64,000 bases of DNA from Tomocerus qinae. Its lineage: Eukaryota > Arthropoda > Collembola > Entomobryomorpha > Tomoceridae. The DNA lies in the NCBI GenBank assembly GCA_020055645.1, contig CM034547.1, positions 13,982,513-14,046,512 on the forward strand, read 5' to 3'. The notes under the pieces are model-generated. The model was not told the DNA's origin. It searched no databases and was given only the letters and a program-made list of their open reading frames with translations. Below, one piece after another: positions 47,374-60,300 of this stretch; position 1 is the first letter of the stretch; each line of letters starts with the position of its first letter. Both the position numbers and the translations under genes were made by a program.

Positions 47374-48355
47374 TTTTCTGAAAACGGTCAAAATAATATT
47401 AGTTTAAATAATAACTAAAGTCTTTAAATTTTCAGTTAACCCCAAGCCCAACCCAAAACTTTATTTACCTATTATTTATTAAAGGACCTAGTTCTGATGT
47501 CGGAGTTTACGATTAATATAATGTTACATTAAATGGTCTACACTTCGACAAAGTGGTTCCTTTTCGATTATGACAATACAAGCAAATTTTTTGAAAAAAT
47601 CTGTCAAACACTTGACCTGACTTGACACTTCGGGTAAAAAATAGGGCAGCTCCAATCGGTATTTTACTTTCAACTATTATTTCATCTTTCGCTATACTTA
47701 TCTATATCACCGATCAAAACAAAAACAAACCCGAACCGACTATCCCACGTATAATTAACTACTGAGACGTATTATTGATTCTTGCCTCAGCCTTATTACC
47801 AAAAAAAACCACAATGAGTTAGATATAATTTTTTGGAATTTTTTGTTCAACAAAATTCAAAAAATTTATCAGACAGACGGGTAACGAAATAGATAGTTTG
47901 ATGTTAAAAAATTGACTTTTGAAAGCAAACTGCCTCCGAGTTTGTAATTTGCTAACTCAATCCAGCCACCAGCCAGCACGAAGTTATGCACAGGCAGAAT
48001 CAATGCTAAGGGCAGCGCGAAAATTAAATGCAAGTGCAAACGAACTTCTTATGAGCAGTCGGGCAAAATAGTGTTGCTGACGCAAAATAAAATATCATAA
48101 TCTTTTAAGAAATTTTGAGAAATTTCAGCTTTGGCTGCCAGGGGATGTCGATATACGGATCCTCGTTTATCTTACTGATAACTAGTGACAAAAATCAATT
48201 GTTAAGGAGAACCTTAAAGGGGTAGTATATAGAAAAATGTAGGGAAGCTGAAGGGCAAAAGCTGCTCTTTAAAAATTTGCAGTTGAATTCGAATATTAAT
48301 CACACTTAAATAGTGTGGTAAGTATCCTCAGAGGTGATTTTTGGTCACTTCATTG
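47374..48355. promoter_or_regulatory. Shared upstream region of the divergent genes pygopus and SMG1
   Basis: About 1 kb separates the two start codons. It must contain the promoters and 5' untranslated exons of both genes. A cag acceptor at 47380-47378 shows that pygopus has a 5' non-coding exon within this stretch. No TATA box could be assigned with confidence. Confidence 0.55.
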
Positions 48356-51300
48356 ATGTCCACCATGTCACGACACGAGAGGCCTCGAATTCACACGTCT
48401 CGAAGATTTGGAAATTCTTCTAAATCTTTAGCAGCTGGAGATCATGAAAATGACAAGTCATCTCATGGTTCTTCGTACAGTAATACTGAAGATGCGAAGG
48501 GGAAAGATCCAGATGTTCGTATTTCTAAACTTGCTCGGACAATGGCTCGGCTAGAGTCTGAAGAAGTTTTCTCTAAAGCCTGTGATCAGATTGAGGAACT
48601 GTTAAAAATTTCGGAACACCGTAGATATGTCTTGAAATCTTTTAGCTGCCTCATTGTTCCCTTTGGAGAAATCTTTAAAGGATTTCCAGGTATTTCATTT
48701 GGTTATATCAATTTTTGGTAATGTTTGTCATATGCAAATTAAACATTTTTATGGTGTTTGTTTTGAAGGTTTGTCATGGATAAAAGCAGGCACTACAAGG
48801 TATGCTAAATTCTTTGGTAAAATTGCTGAAGTAATGGACAGCCAGAGCCACTCGCAAAGTAACCGGCTGTTTCAATGGCTCATCGAGTTCATTGAACGAA
48901 AAAGCCATGGCTCTAGGGTATCGGAAACTTCGTTTGCTGTCCAAGAAGTCACGCTTGAGGTTAGGCTTTAAGTATAAGTACCTCTTTATAATAAAATATC
49001 ATAATTAGTCCTAATTACTATTTAGACTTATGTACCTAACATATCGTAAATATTTACTAATTCAGTTGATACCCCATCTCAATCAAAGAGCCTTGGCAAA
49101 TTTGGTGTCTCAAATATTAGAAGTCTTGGATCAATCAAATCATACCGATATTTTTAAAATACTTTGTGGTCTTTTTGTCGCCGGTGTTCTGCACCATACA
49201 TCAATCAAAATGGGTCATTTTACGGTATGCATGTATTGCTCAATTATATTTTCAATCAAAACGAACTTGCAAGTTGCTTAGCTAAATTTGACCGACCGAC
49301 ACTCCAGGATTTTGTGGACGTTGTAATTGGGTGGCTTATGGACGACGACGACGATGGACTGTACGGATTCTGTACCGAAATTCTTCAAAAATTGAAGCCT
49401 TATTTTTGCAAAGATCCGAATTTTCCAGCAACTCTAATTACTCAACTTTTAGAAGATATGGACATTGTTGTTAAAGAATTTGGAAATGGAGTTGTACCTG
49501 CCGATTATCAAAGTCAACTTTCTCGAATCGCAACATTCTCTAGGTCTGCACAATGAATTACAAAAGCTGTGCTATATGGTAATATTTCTCTCGTCTGAGT
49601 TAATTGTTTTATTTTGATTTTGTAGAATATTCAAGTCAATAGTAAGCATTGATAGTATAGAAGACAAGAATTTTCTACAAGAGTCCTGTGAAGCTCTAGT
49701 GTCGAATGTATTGGCTTCATTGAAATTACCTAGTTGTGCAAATAGAAATACTTTCATATCACTAATTAGTCATACAAATGATTGTATTTCATACTGTCAT
49801 GGAGTGGACGGCCCTAACACGAGGCAATTTTTAAAGGTACTTCAACTTAAAGGTCTGAAAGTTGTCTTAATTATTTAAATTCTATGATATAATTGTTTCG
49901 TATCCTTATGTTTTTACTAGAAACAATTAGACGCTTACTTAAAAGACAGCGAATGGAAATCATGGCCAAAGTCACTCATATTCGACTTTTTATATGGATT
50001 TACCACGTGGATTGACTCTGTTGTGACAATACCAGCAGCTCAAAATCAAACTACTGATGATACAGTTGAGTTGTGCAGTGCAGTGTTAAATTTTATTGAT
50101 GAAATGTATTCATTTGGCAGTCCAGAAGACCAATTTATTTTCGTGAGAATAATCCACTCTCTTTTACGGACCAGAAATGTCAGTATGTTACAAAAGGTTT
50201 ATAGTTGGCTTGTAGGGAAAATTCGTCTTCAGAAAAATATAGACGTGTCTGACTCACAGGATGAAGAGACAGTTTATTATGTCCTGGCCTGTTTAAGTGA
50301 TATTGGTGAGTAAAACGCATTAATTTACACATACCGTTACTTTTGACAAGATATAATGACTATAATAACAGCTACTAATCAAAATAAATTCATTTTTAGC
50401 GATTAACAAAGGAAATGCCATCCTCGTTTTGTGGACCTTAAATCCCCCAATTTTTGACTTTCTAATGACACTGTTAACAAAACCGAACAGCAGTCGGCTG
50501 AATGAATGCATCCAAAACGTGCTCAAGGCTCATTGTGTCTCCCATTCTCATTTTGTCTCAAGTATTGTATCCGTAAACAGTTACTCGTCAGATTCCCCTG
50601 GAACTAGGTTAGTTTTTACAATTTTGCTACACATTTGAATTTATTATTTTACTCTGACTCTGGTTAGTATTAATTAGTGCTTTTAGGTTTGTTGTAAACT
50701 TTCTCTGGTGAAAGTTTAGCCTTAATTATAATTATTTACTTTCCTGCTTGCGTTATTTGTGTAGCAAGTAAAAGTAACCTAATACTAGCCGTGGAACATT
50801 ATATAGTTCGATTTCGCTCAAAAGCTAAATGATTATTTATTACATTCCACGAATATTAACTTTGTATTCTATGTTTTAGGTTCCTGCCTGCCCTGATGAC
50901 GTTTTGGATACAGCAATTATGTGATCAGCCTTTTCCGAAAGATCAATGGCTTTTTGATTGGGTCATTGAATTTATAAAAGGGAGCGCTTCCTATGCGTCC
51001 GTACTTACTCATAGGCAACCTGAATTTTATAAAAATTTGATCTCTGTAATATGTTCCAAAGCAAGTTTAATGAGTAGAGCACCAAGTGTTCTTGAATGGA
51101 TCTGTGAAGATCAGCATTATGGCCAATCGGTTTGTATTTAGTTAACATGTACTAATATTTTATGACTCTTGTCTTTTAGTGAGTTGAATATTTCACAATT
51201 TTTATTTCAGAATGTGATTCTGGATTCTGTTCAAGATAACTGCGTGAATGTTTTAACTAGTCCAAATGTGAGTGATCAAATAAAATGGACTTACAAAAAG

Positions 51301-54300
51301 CTTCTTAACTGTCTTCCTAGTTTAGTAGTGTATGAGCCTTGTTTGGACGACGAATTTTGTGAAAGTCTGAATGTAAGCAATGTAAAGCCATCTGACCAAA
51401 GTTCCTCGGGTCTGACTGCCAACCAGTTCAATAGCTTTCTGACTCATCTTTTTACTGTGACGCAAAACATTAAACAATCAGATCAATGCCTGATTGATCC
51501 GGCAGAAAATGTTGAATCTGCTGTAGAATACCTTCTTAGGGCCAAATTGAAAACTCCTTTAGGAAAGCCACAAGAATTTTTTGGTCAGCTACAAGTGATG
51601 TTGAAAAAGCACAAGGTATTAAAATTAAGTCAGGATCATCCGTTACCATTGTGGAAATTAAAATTCGTCTACGAGTTGGAACGAAAACTCAATCTTTGGA
51701 TTAATGGGAGCTCTATGTTGGAAGTCAAAGTTCCGGAGGTATTGATATTTTAAAATGAGTTACCGAAGCTAACCTTAACTTCATAAAATATTGTAAAGGG
51801 TTAGTTACATACGATGCACTTGTGTTTCCAGCAAATACGCTCGTTTTTCTTGACAAATAAAACACCCTGTACAGAATGGCTAAAACGAATGCGACCGGAT
51901 GTTATCGAAGCAAGTTTGGCTGTTAATGATCACTACACTGCTTATTTATATTCCTCACTTTCCGGCGACCTTACAAAAGTGAAGATGACTTTACTGAAAA
52001 TGCGAGGTAAATTAGCAAACTTTTAATTCCAGTTTTAAAAAGTCAATGCATTTAATGAACGAGTAAATGGTAGATAATAGATAATGTCGTCGCAACAATC
52101 TATTCATCAGTAAATATCAAAATACCATTAAGTATTCGTGACAGACATTGACAAGACGTCATTAGCGAATTTCTCCCTATTTTCATCAATTCAAATTCAA
52201 TTTTCAAAAAATATCTACTTTCTGATATGCTTTCCCAGGCACTTTGGATTTTTTGTGTTGCTTATCTTTTATGACGTCACACGGAGAAAATTTCCCTATC
52301 CATTTCCTTGGGGAGAAAAAACTTTCCAATTGCAAAGTCCGCTCCATGGAGATACGGAAATTGTCGCCGAGTGACGTCATACGTAGCTAAGCAACAAAAC
52401 ATTTCAGATTGCTCCCGGAATTCCAAACCTTATGCATGTACAGGGACCATATTCTGAGCTGATTGTAATTTTTGTTGTAACTTCAATAGTTCTAAAACCT
52501 ATGGTCAAAAATGAGTGTAACTTGTAGTTGCAACGTTGCAAGCGGCAACTAATAAGGTATTCATGATAGAATTTTCTGCCTAATTTACAACCAAATTGAC
52601 AAAAATGCTCAGAATATACACATTTAAAGTTAAATGGGTCAAAATTTGGTTGCAAGGTTGGTATAACTTTTGGTTGTAACTTTAATACTGCAACCAGAAT
52701 TGCGCGGATCCAAATAAGGTTCCAGTGCAGTTTTAGCTCGCCTGAATAAGGCAGCTTATAGAACCGTACTGTCTGTCCGTCCGTCCGTCCGTCCGTCCGT
52801 CCGTCCGTCCGGACCCACGATAACTTTCGAACGCATTGACCGAAGTTGACCAAATTACGCTTAAACAATGCCTATGCACTGGTGACGAACCCTATTGATT
52901 TTGGTTCAAATCGGTCCATAAGTTGCTGAGATACCGCGCGCTCACTTTGTCTTTATTTGATAGTCAAAGCAGAAAATGGGCCATATAAATTTCAATTGTG
53001 TTTCCTATTAATTGTTAGCGGGATAGTATAAAATATTTAACTCCGCTTCTACCAAATTTAAGATTTTATAATAACCAAAATAGGACGAAAATAAATCAAT
53101 TTCGCATTTATATTCAAATTGATAGTCAAATTTCCATTTTTCGATTTCCTTTCAATTTTGATAGTCATTATTAACCGAATTTAATTTTCTGTTGATTTTA
53201 ATACTCATAATCAATCAAAGTTGAATATCTGTTGATTTTCATAGACAACATTAATGTGCTTTGATTTTCTGTTGCTTTTCATAGTCAACATTAATGTGCT
53301 TTGATTTTCTGTTGATTTTCATAGTCAACATTAATGTGCTTTGATTTTCTGTTGATTTTCATAGTCAACATTAATCAATTTTGATTTTCGACTGATTTTC
53401 GTGGTCAACAATCATCAATTTTGATTTTATCAAATGATATAGCTTCGTTTCCTTATAATATCAATGTCTGAATTTTTCATATGTCGTAGATACATATATA
53501 AAGACTCAATTCTGAAAGTTTGATCAAATTCCGTAAGCTCGATTTTGTGTAACGTGCTAGTACTTTTCGCTACCAAAATGTGTACACGGTAAACTTTACT
53601 CAGGCGAGCTTCTGTTACGGCTTGCTGTAGGTTTTTCAGATAATATCCAAATTGTTTTTAGCAAGGAAAATAGAATATAATATACTGAGAAAGGAATGGT
53701 ATATTATTCGATTTATTGGGGATTCGGAACAAGAGAAAATGTGTGGAAAAATTACATGACTACAGCCGATCCCTAATTTCCCCCACTTGGGGATCTCTAT
53801 GTAAATACACACTCACCAATGACGTCATTGGCGAGCTTTCCCCACCCACTTTTCATTTTTTCATTTTTCCATAGGGATCTGCACTGGGTTATAATATTTC
53901 AATTATATTTTGATCAATAAATATACGGTAGTTGTAGCAACTGTTTAGTTACAGAGCATTACAACTGGCTTACCAATTTTCAATCGCTCTCGCTGCATTG
54001 AACTTCGTTGTGAAAGTCAACGTTCGGCGACGGTCTTTTCGATGTACCGAGCTAAAAGTATGAGATGTTTGTGGTGGCCCTCAGAATTTTACCTCTTGCC
54101 TGATGGAAATGTGAAAAGAGAATGAGTTAATTTTAAATGGATAATGTTTTAGATGCTGATACGCTGAAAGGAATGAAGGATTTAGCTGCTTATAACTATT
54201 TGGAGGGGAACTTTGAGGAAGCCCTTAGATTAATGACGGAGTCTGAAAGCGGATCCAAAGACCCTTTCAAGGATACGATAGAGAAAAGATCAGAAGCAAT

Positions 54301-57300
54301 TTTGAATGCAGCATGTGAGTCATTGGAGTATTGGTCGGATACCGAGCCAGGGAAGCCAGAGAATTGCATCGAGTATTTACTAAGCCCGTCGTACCGATTC
54401 CCATCCTCAATATTAGATTTACAGTTAGAAGCAGTAGAAAAAAGCTCAATTTGTGTTCTGAATGCAAATGAGTCAAGTCTGGGTCTACTGACACTTCTTA
54501 AAATCGGTGAATGGATGAAAGTTGCGGTTGCGCATTCGTCAACAGAAAAAGATAAGTTTGAGATCCTTAAAGTACGAAGCTTGTTAGAAAATGGAAATTT
54601 GAACTGTGCCAAGCAATGGCTTTTGAAGAGAAACATTGACTTGAGTCTTGTGGACGAATTACATCCGATTTTGACATTTGCACATTTGTCGAGAGACTAC
54701 TTGGAGTTTGTTGCGGATGTCTTTTATGCGGAGAGTAGTTTCTACGTTTCTGCACTGATGTACTCGATGATTTCAGATATCATCCCACCAACAGACTGTC
54801 ATAATGACCTAGATAAAATCGCGAATTTTTATAGGAAGTTTGCCATGAAAATTGACGAGTCGGAAGAGTTTTGCGAAGGTGTGATGGGAAGACCGCCAAT
54901 GCTTTTCAGCAGCCATAGCCACGCGTCTCTTGTAGAGCCTCTTTTCGAAAAAGCCGTGGAGTACGCGCCGGCAAACAAAAGCATATGGTTTGATTTCGCG
55001 AATTATATGTATCAACTGGCACTGGACGAGGAAATTGAGTGCGGAGAGGCGGACTCTGCCAATAGAATAAAGATGACCACTGTTGAGTGCTATACGAACG
55101 TTTTGAGACTGAGAGAAGGGCCGAGTATAGTGGCCGAAGGTGATAAGAGACCTTTCAAGTGCAAAATATACAAGTCAATTACCCGACTGTTAAGACTGTA
55201 TGCTCAAGGCTACGAATTCATACCCCAAGAAGTGATTACGTCAGAAGAGTGGCTAGATTTACTCCCCGAATTAATTCTATATGAAAACCTACGTCCTCAT
55301 TTAGCCAAGAGATTCCCCAATCAATGTTCTCTCCACTTAGCTCCGTATGACATAAAGACAGAAGTGAGCAGGAAAACTTGTCGACGAAGAGGAGTTTTTG
55401 ATCCTTTAAGTTACTTATTCAGCGAACAGAATGAAGAGCCAGTGAGTAGCACATTGCCCACCAGATTCCCTTGTTGCAAATCTTCAGAAGAGGAAGATGC
55501 AGATAAAAGTGCTAAAGAAGGAACTGTTTACTCTAGCAGAGAGAATTTAAACATCTCTAATGGAATCAAACTCGTTTTGCACGAGTTAAACAGAATTGGT
55601 ACATGTCGAGATGAATTATGGTCCTGGTCTCTACAAAAAGTTGTTTTTGACTGGACAAAAAGGCTAAGTTCCTTGAAGAAAGATTTATCCAAAGAGTTTA
55701 CCAAAGAGAAATTGACAGCTTATCTCGACCCCATGCTCATTTATATCAAATGCATTTGGGAAGAAACAAAAATATGTGAAACTCCTGCCGAGCTCGCCTT
55801 TTACAACAGAAATTGTATGTTTTCCTTTCATTCACACGATTTCTATTTATGTTATATTGTTCCTAAAATTATTGGTTTTGATTATTTTTACATTTTAGGT
55901 GATGTCATTACACGAGTCTTGAATGAGCTAAGTTGTTGTGAGACTGTGGACTCCGTTGCTTCTGCAATGAACAAGTTGTTGACACATGTAGAATCTTTTG
56001 ACTCCTTTTACATTTCTAAATTGGCTCTAAGCTCACTTTCACCAAAGTTATATTCCTGCAACTATGGTGAATCTGCCATTTCCCTACCCGGAATGCCTCC
56101 TGGCGTTTATGTGACTTCAGTCGCACCCGTCGTCACAGCTTTGGCTACAAAAACAAAACCGAAAAAGTTAATGTTTCGTACGTCAGACGGAAAGGCCAGA
56201 GAGTATTTGGTCAAAGGAAACGAAAATTTAAATGTTGATGCTGGAGTAATGCAGCTTCTCAAATTAACTGGCGAATTTTTAAAATGTCCTACAAGAACTT
56301 ATTCAATAACTCCTCTAGGTGAGTGGTTTTTTTTGGTACATTGATATTTTATTAACCGTTGTATCTGAACTGCAAGAAAGTTTTTCCATTTTTTAGGAAA
56401 GCGTGGTGGACTGATCCAAATTGTAGAAGGAGCCATGCCTTTGTTTGTTTTGTACAAGAAATATTTACAAAGAAAGAACTGTGTGGAAAGAACATCGGAA
56501 ATGTTTTGGAGAAGACTAAATGCCATGGGATGCACTGATCGCTCCAATCCAGCTTTGCTTAAACTTGTATTTGAAACCCTTGTAAAAGAAACTCCGTCTG
56601 ATTTGATCTCTAGGTAATAATCACCGTCAATGGAAAATTGTGGGTCTTAAAAGGCCTGTGTTAGTATATATTGATGTTTTCTATCGTAAACATCTTAGCA
56701 TAGTTTTTGCGATTGGAGGAAAATATATCAATTATTAAATCTTTGTTCAAGTATCCGTTTAATATGAATTATTGACTGGATTGCAGTGAGCTGTTGTTAT
56801 GTGCAAAATCTTCAGAAAGTTGGTACAAATGTGTCCGGTCCTTTACAAAAGATTGTGCTTTGGGGTCCGCCTTTGGTTATTTGCTAGGACTTGGGGATCG
56901 GCATTTGGACAATATTTTAATAAATCTGCAACAAGGACACTTAGTGCACGTAGATTTCAGCATTATATTCGGAAAGGGTACTACACTGAGAATTCCTGAA
57001 AAAGTTCCTTTCCGTCTGACTCAAAATATTACTGGAGCTCTGCAATATCCTGGCATTTCGGTACTCAATATTGCAATTTGATCTCTCAGGTTTTTCGTAT
57101 TAATACTATACTAGTTTTTTTGAAATCACAGGGACCATTTTCAACTTATTTGGAAGACTTTTTATTGTCTTTTCAAAAGCACCAAGAAATTACTGTTTTC
57201 TGCCTGAACAGCATTGCAGTTGCTTATCATTTGCTAGAAGATGCAACAGTGGATGGCCACAAGATACTAAGTTCTGAGTTAAAATCTTGTGTAATTCTTC

Positions 57301-60300
57301 TCAAATCTCGTTTGGAATCTGCCGTTAAAGCAGTCCCCCACATCAAGTATGTACAATTATTCTTAAGAATATTCAAGTTCCAATAATATAATTACGATTG
57401 AGCAATAGATTTAATTAATTTTTATCCGACTTTTCTCATTTCTCATTGTATTTGTCGATATTCATTCCTAGTTCAGTTAGACTTAGATGTGTTTATAATA
57501 TTTTTTTCTACTACCTTTAGGCACGAAGTGATGGAACTATCGATTGATCATCAACAATCATCTAAGGACATCGAAAAAAATAAGTTAGATTTAGTTGTCT
57601 GTGCTAATAAATTGGAAGGGTTAACAATCGCTCTGAGTATTCTTAAAGACAAGCAACCAGACCTGGTAGGACTTCGAGCTCTGAGAGCTCGTTGTGAATT
57701 AATTAAAGCAAAGGAAGAACTAATGAAGGGAGCTGGTCGACTTAAAGAAAAACTCGAGCGAGTAAAATTTGATTATGAGGTAAGAAATGGTCAATCTGAT
57801 TTAGATGTGTACCGGAATGGATTTGACTTATAGTTCTTTTCTTTAGGAATGTCTTCCTTTGCTCCACAAAATTGAAATTTTTGATTTTGAAGATGTTACA
57901 TCTGTAATGAGTTTAGCACATCAAGAAAATTTAATTGTTCGTGAAGACGATGGGAAGGAGAAAGCAAAGATATATTTAGAAGACTTTATTGCTGGTGTGT
58001 TAGAAGCAAAGGAGAATGCAAAGTTTGTAACCCAGCTTGGCTGGCTATCAAAACGCTATCCATTTTCTACGCATTTATTTTCCAGGATATTAAATAGCTC
58101 AAGTATGGCCCTGGACGCTGCCAATCAAAATGAACTGAACTTTAAACTGGAAAATATTTCCGAAGGTCATACTAGTGCTACAGTTTTGGCCACGTGGACA
58201 GTCCTTATGAAAGAATTAGATAAATCTGCAGGGGAAGTTAACAGCCTCCGTACGCTTATTATTAGTCAAGGGTAAAGATTTTCAGATTTCGCTGAAGTTA
58301 TTTTCTAATATTTTATTAAAGTTCTCAGCGTTTGTATTCTGTATAGACTTTTTAAATCATATTTTTGTTTTCTATTCAGAATTACTGACTTGACACAGGA
58401 GATTCGACTGTGGGAATCTCGAAGTGCAAATATAGAGGAAACTCTGAATCGTTTCACGAGCAATTACTCCGAAAGCGACTTTCAACTTTTACTCCAGTTT
58501 TCCTTGCCTATCCTTGAACAATCATTAGATGCTCCGAAAATTAACTACGATTTTGTTGCCCGTTTGTTGCTTCTTGCCCGCAACTCTGTGACATTTCAAG
58601 TGCCATCGAGTATCGCGGACATTTTAGAAATCCTTCTTGGACTCCATATTAAAGGACGAGAGTTGCTGTCGGAAATTGTGACTGGAGACTATAACAATTT
58701 TCTGAGAGCCGGTTACCGTGTGGTGGCGACTGTCGCTGAAGTTTTAAATAGTCTAAATGTGGACCAGCAAATAGTCTTTGAATGTTTTAGTGGACCAGAA
58801 CTGATGATTTTGTGGAATAAAGCTGTAGAAGATTTACGGGTCAATGTAGAACTCTACGACAAATACCTTCAAGGGGAGAATGCCACATGGGAGGTTTCCA
58901 CTACAGACCTGATAACATTTATTTTAAGCCCTGTTACCAATTTTACGTTACCATTAACAAATTCTTGTCAAGCTGCCATTGTATCTACAGCAAGAACAAT
59001 CCTGGTTGCGAATGCCCGACTTTTAGCAGCGACTCCATACACTGCTGATCCGTTGTACCGACTTCTATCCGATTTTCAAAAGGCACATGAAAGATTAAGA
59101 TTTCTGAAGGACTTAAAAGATGGTTTGAAAGGATGCGAAGCTACTCATAATTGGCTGAAAGGAGAGAAAGACCGATTTGAATGGGCCCACATGACTTTAC
59201 TTCCTAACAACGAGATTATTATGAAAAGTAATTATCAGTTTAAAAATTGTGCTTTTAAAATTTTTAAAAGAAAAAAATCATTGCTAATTATTACATGTTT
59301 ATTATGTTTTCAGAGAGAACATCTGTACTGAAGCACATCAAGTCTGGGATAAGAAATCTTATCGCTCGATTGGGGAAAGCTGGAGAGTGGAATGTTTACT
59401 TTGACTCATTGGCTGGCTCTGCTTTCGAGAATTTCAGAAATTTTTCAAAAACACTGTTGAAAGTCTCCCAAGGACTTTATGTTTTTGAAAATCTCCGGTT
59501 TAATCCTGCTGTTCGTCTAGATTTTCAAGATGTGAGTTGAAATATAACTTGTATGTATAATAAGTAGTCAATGTTTTTCTAATGTTATTTGAACGGTAGC
59601 TCCTAGATAAAAATCCTTTTCTCAACGATGGAAACGTTGAAGCTGACGAAACAGAGGCAGAAAAGATTTTGTCTCTGTGTGCAGAGAATTCGGGGAGTAA
59701 AAGAAGTCAGATCACAGAAGATGACGTGACATGGGCGAATTCTATGGAAAAAATAATATCCAGTCAACTTCAAAAGCAAGTTCATCAAAAACTGACTCTT
59801 TCCGACGAGATTGGGAAGTTGGGAAGAGCTCATACTGGCACTATGGGCAAACTAATTAAGAAAATCAATCGCTGGAGGAGAATTTTAGTCAACGTGGTTC
59901 CTCTTGTCCAATTTATTGTTACAAATGCAGCTTCAACTGAGGACGATGATATCTCCAGATTTAAGTCTGTTGTCCAAATTGATTGGCTGACAGCTGTTCA
60001 TTTCTGGTGCCATTCTAAAGTTGAATATCTTGTGCTACAATGGGAGAAATTTGAAGAAAATTTCAGTAAAATTTGTTAAATTATAAGCTTCATAAAATAT
60101 GTTAATGTTTTAATTAATTAATTTTAATGTTTAAATGTAACTTCGCTCTTTTCTGTTTAAAGATTATGCTGAACGGGCATTGAACGATTTGACTGAATTT
60201 CTTCAGTTGTTGGCAGAAGAGACAAAAATCACGAATTTAAATGTTGATCCAAATGCTTTCCGAGATCCGTCAATAGAAATCATTGACTATGGGAAAGTAG

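Larger units (their letters stand above)
52735..53610. mobile_element. Non-autonomous repeat element with short terminal inverted repeats, GTCC microsatellite and 40-bp tandem repeats
   Basis: The outer motifs AGCTCGCCTGA (52735-52745) and TCAGGCGAGCT (53600-53610) are exact inverted copies. Just inside the left end is a GTCC microsatellite (52773-52811), then a spacer (AACTTTCGAACGCATTGACC and GGTTCAAATCGGTCC) typical of interspersed repeats, and then 40-bp tandem units. No transposase frame is present, so this is a non-autonomous DNA-type element. The exact family is unknown to me. Confidence 0.6.
52007..54152 (+). other. Large SMG1 intron (2.1 kb) with repeat insertions
   Basis: Donor GTAAAT at 52007 and acceptor TGTTTTAG ending at 54152. 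All other introns of this gene are under 800 bp. It contains an inserted repeat at about 52735-53610, three TGACGTCA octamers and related TGACGTCATTGGCGA / AGACGTCATTAGCGA phrases near both ends, suggesting that more than one element has landed here. The protein skips some residues found in human SMG1 at this join, so a missed small exon cannot be excluded. Confidence 0.75.

Noticed and set aside
52404-52868. 154-codon minus-strand frame across the GTCC microsatellite
   Set aside because: The DGRT repeats come from translating the tetranucleotide repeat. It is part of the intronic repeat, not a gene.
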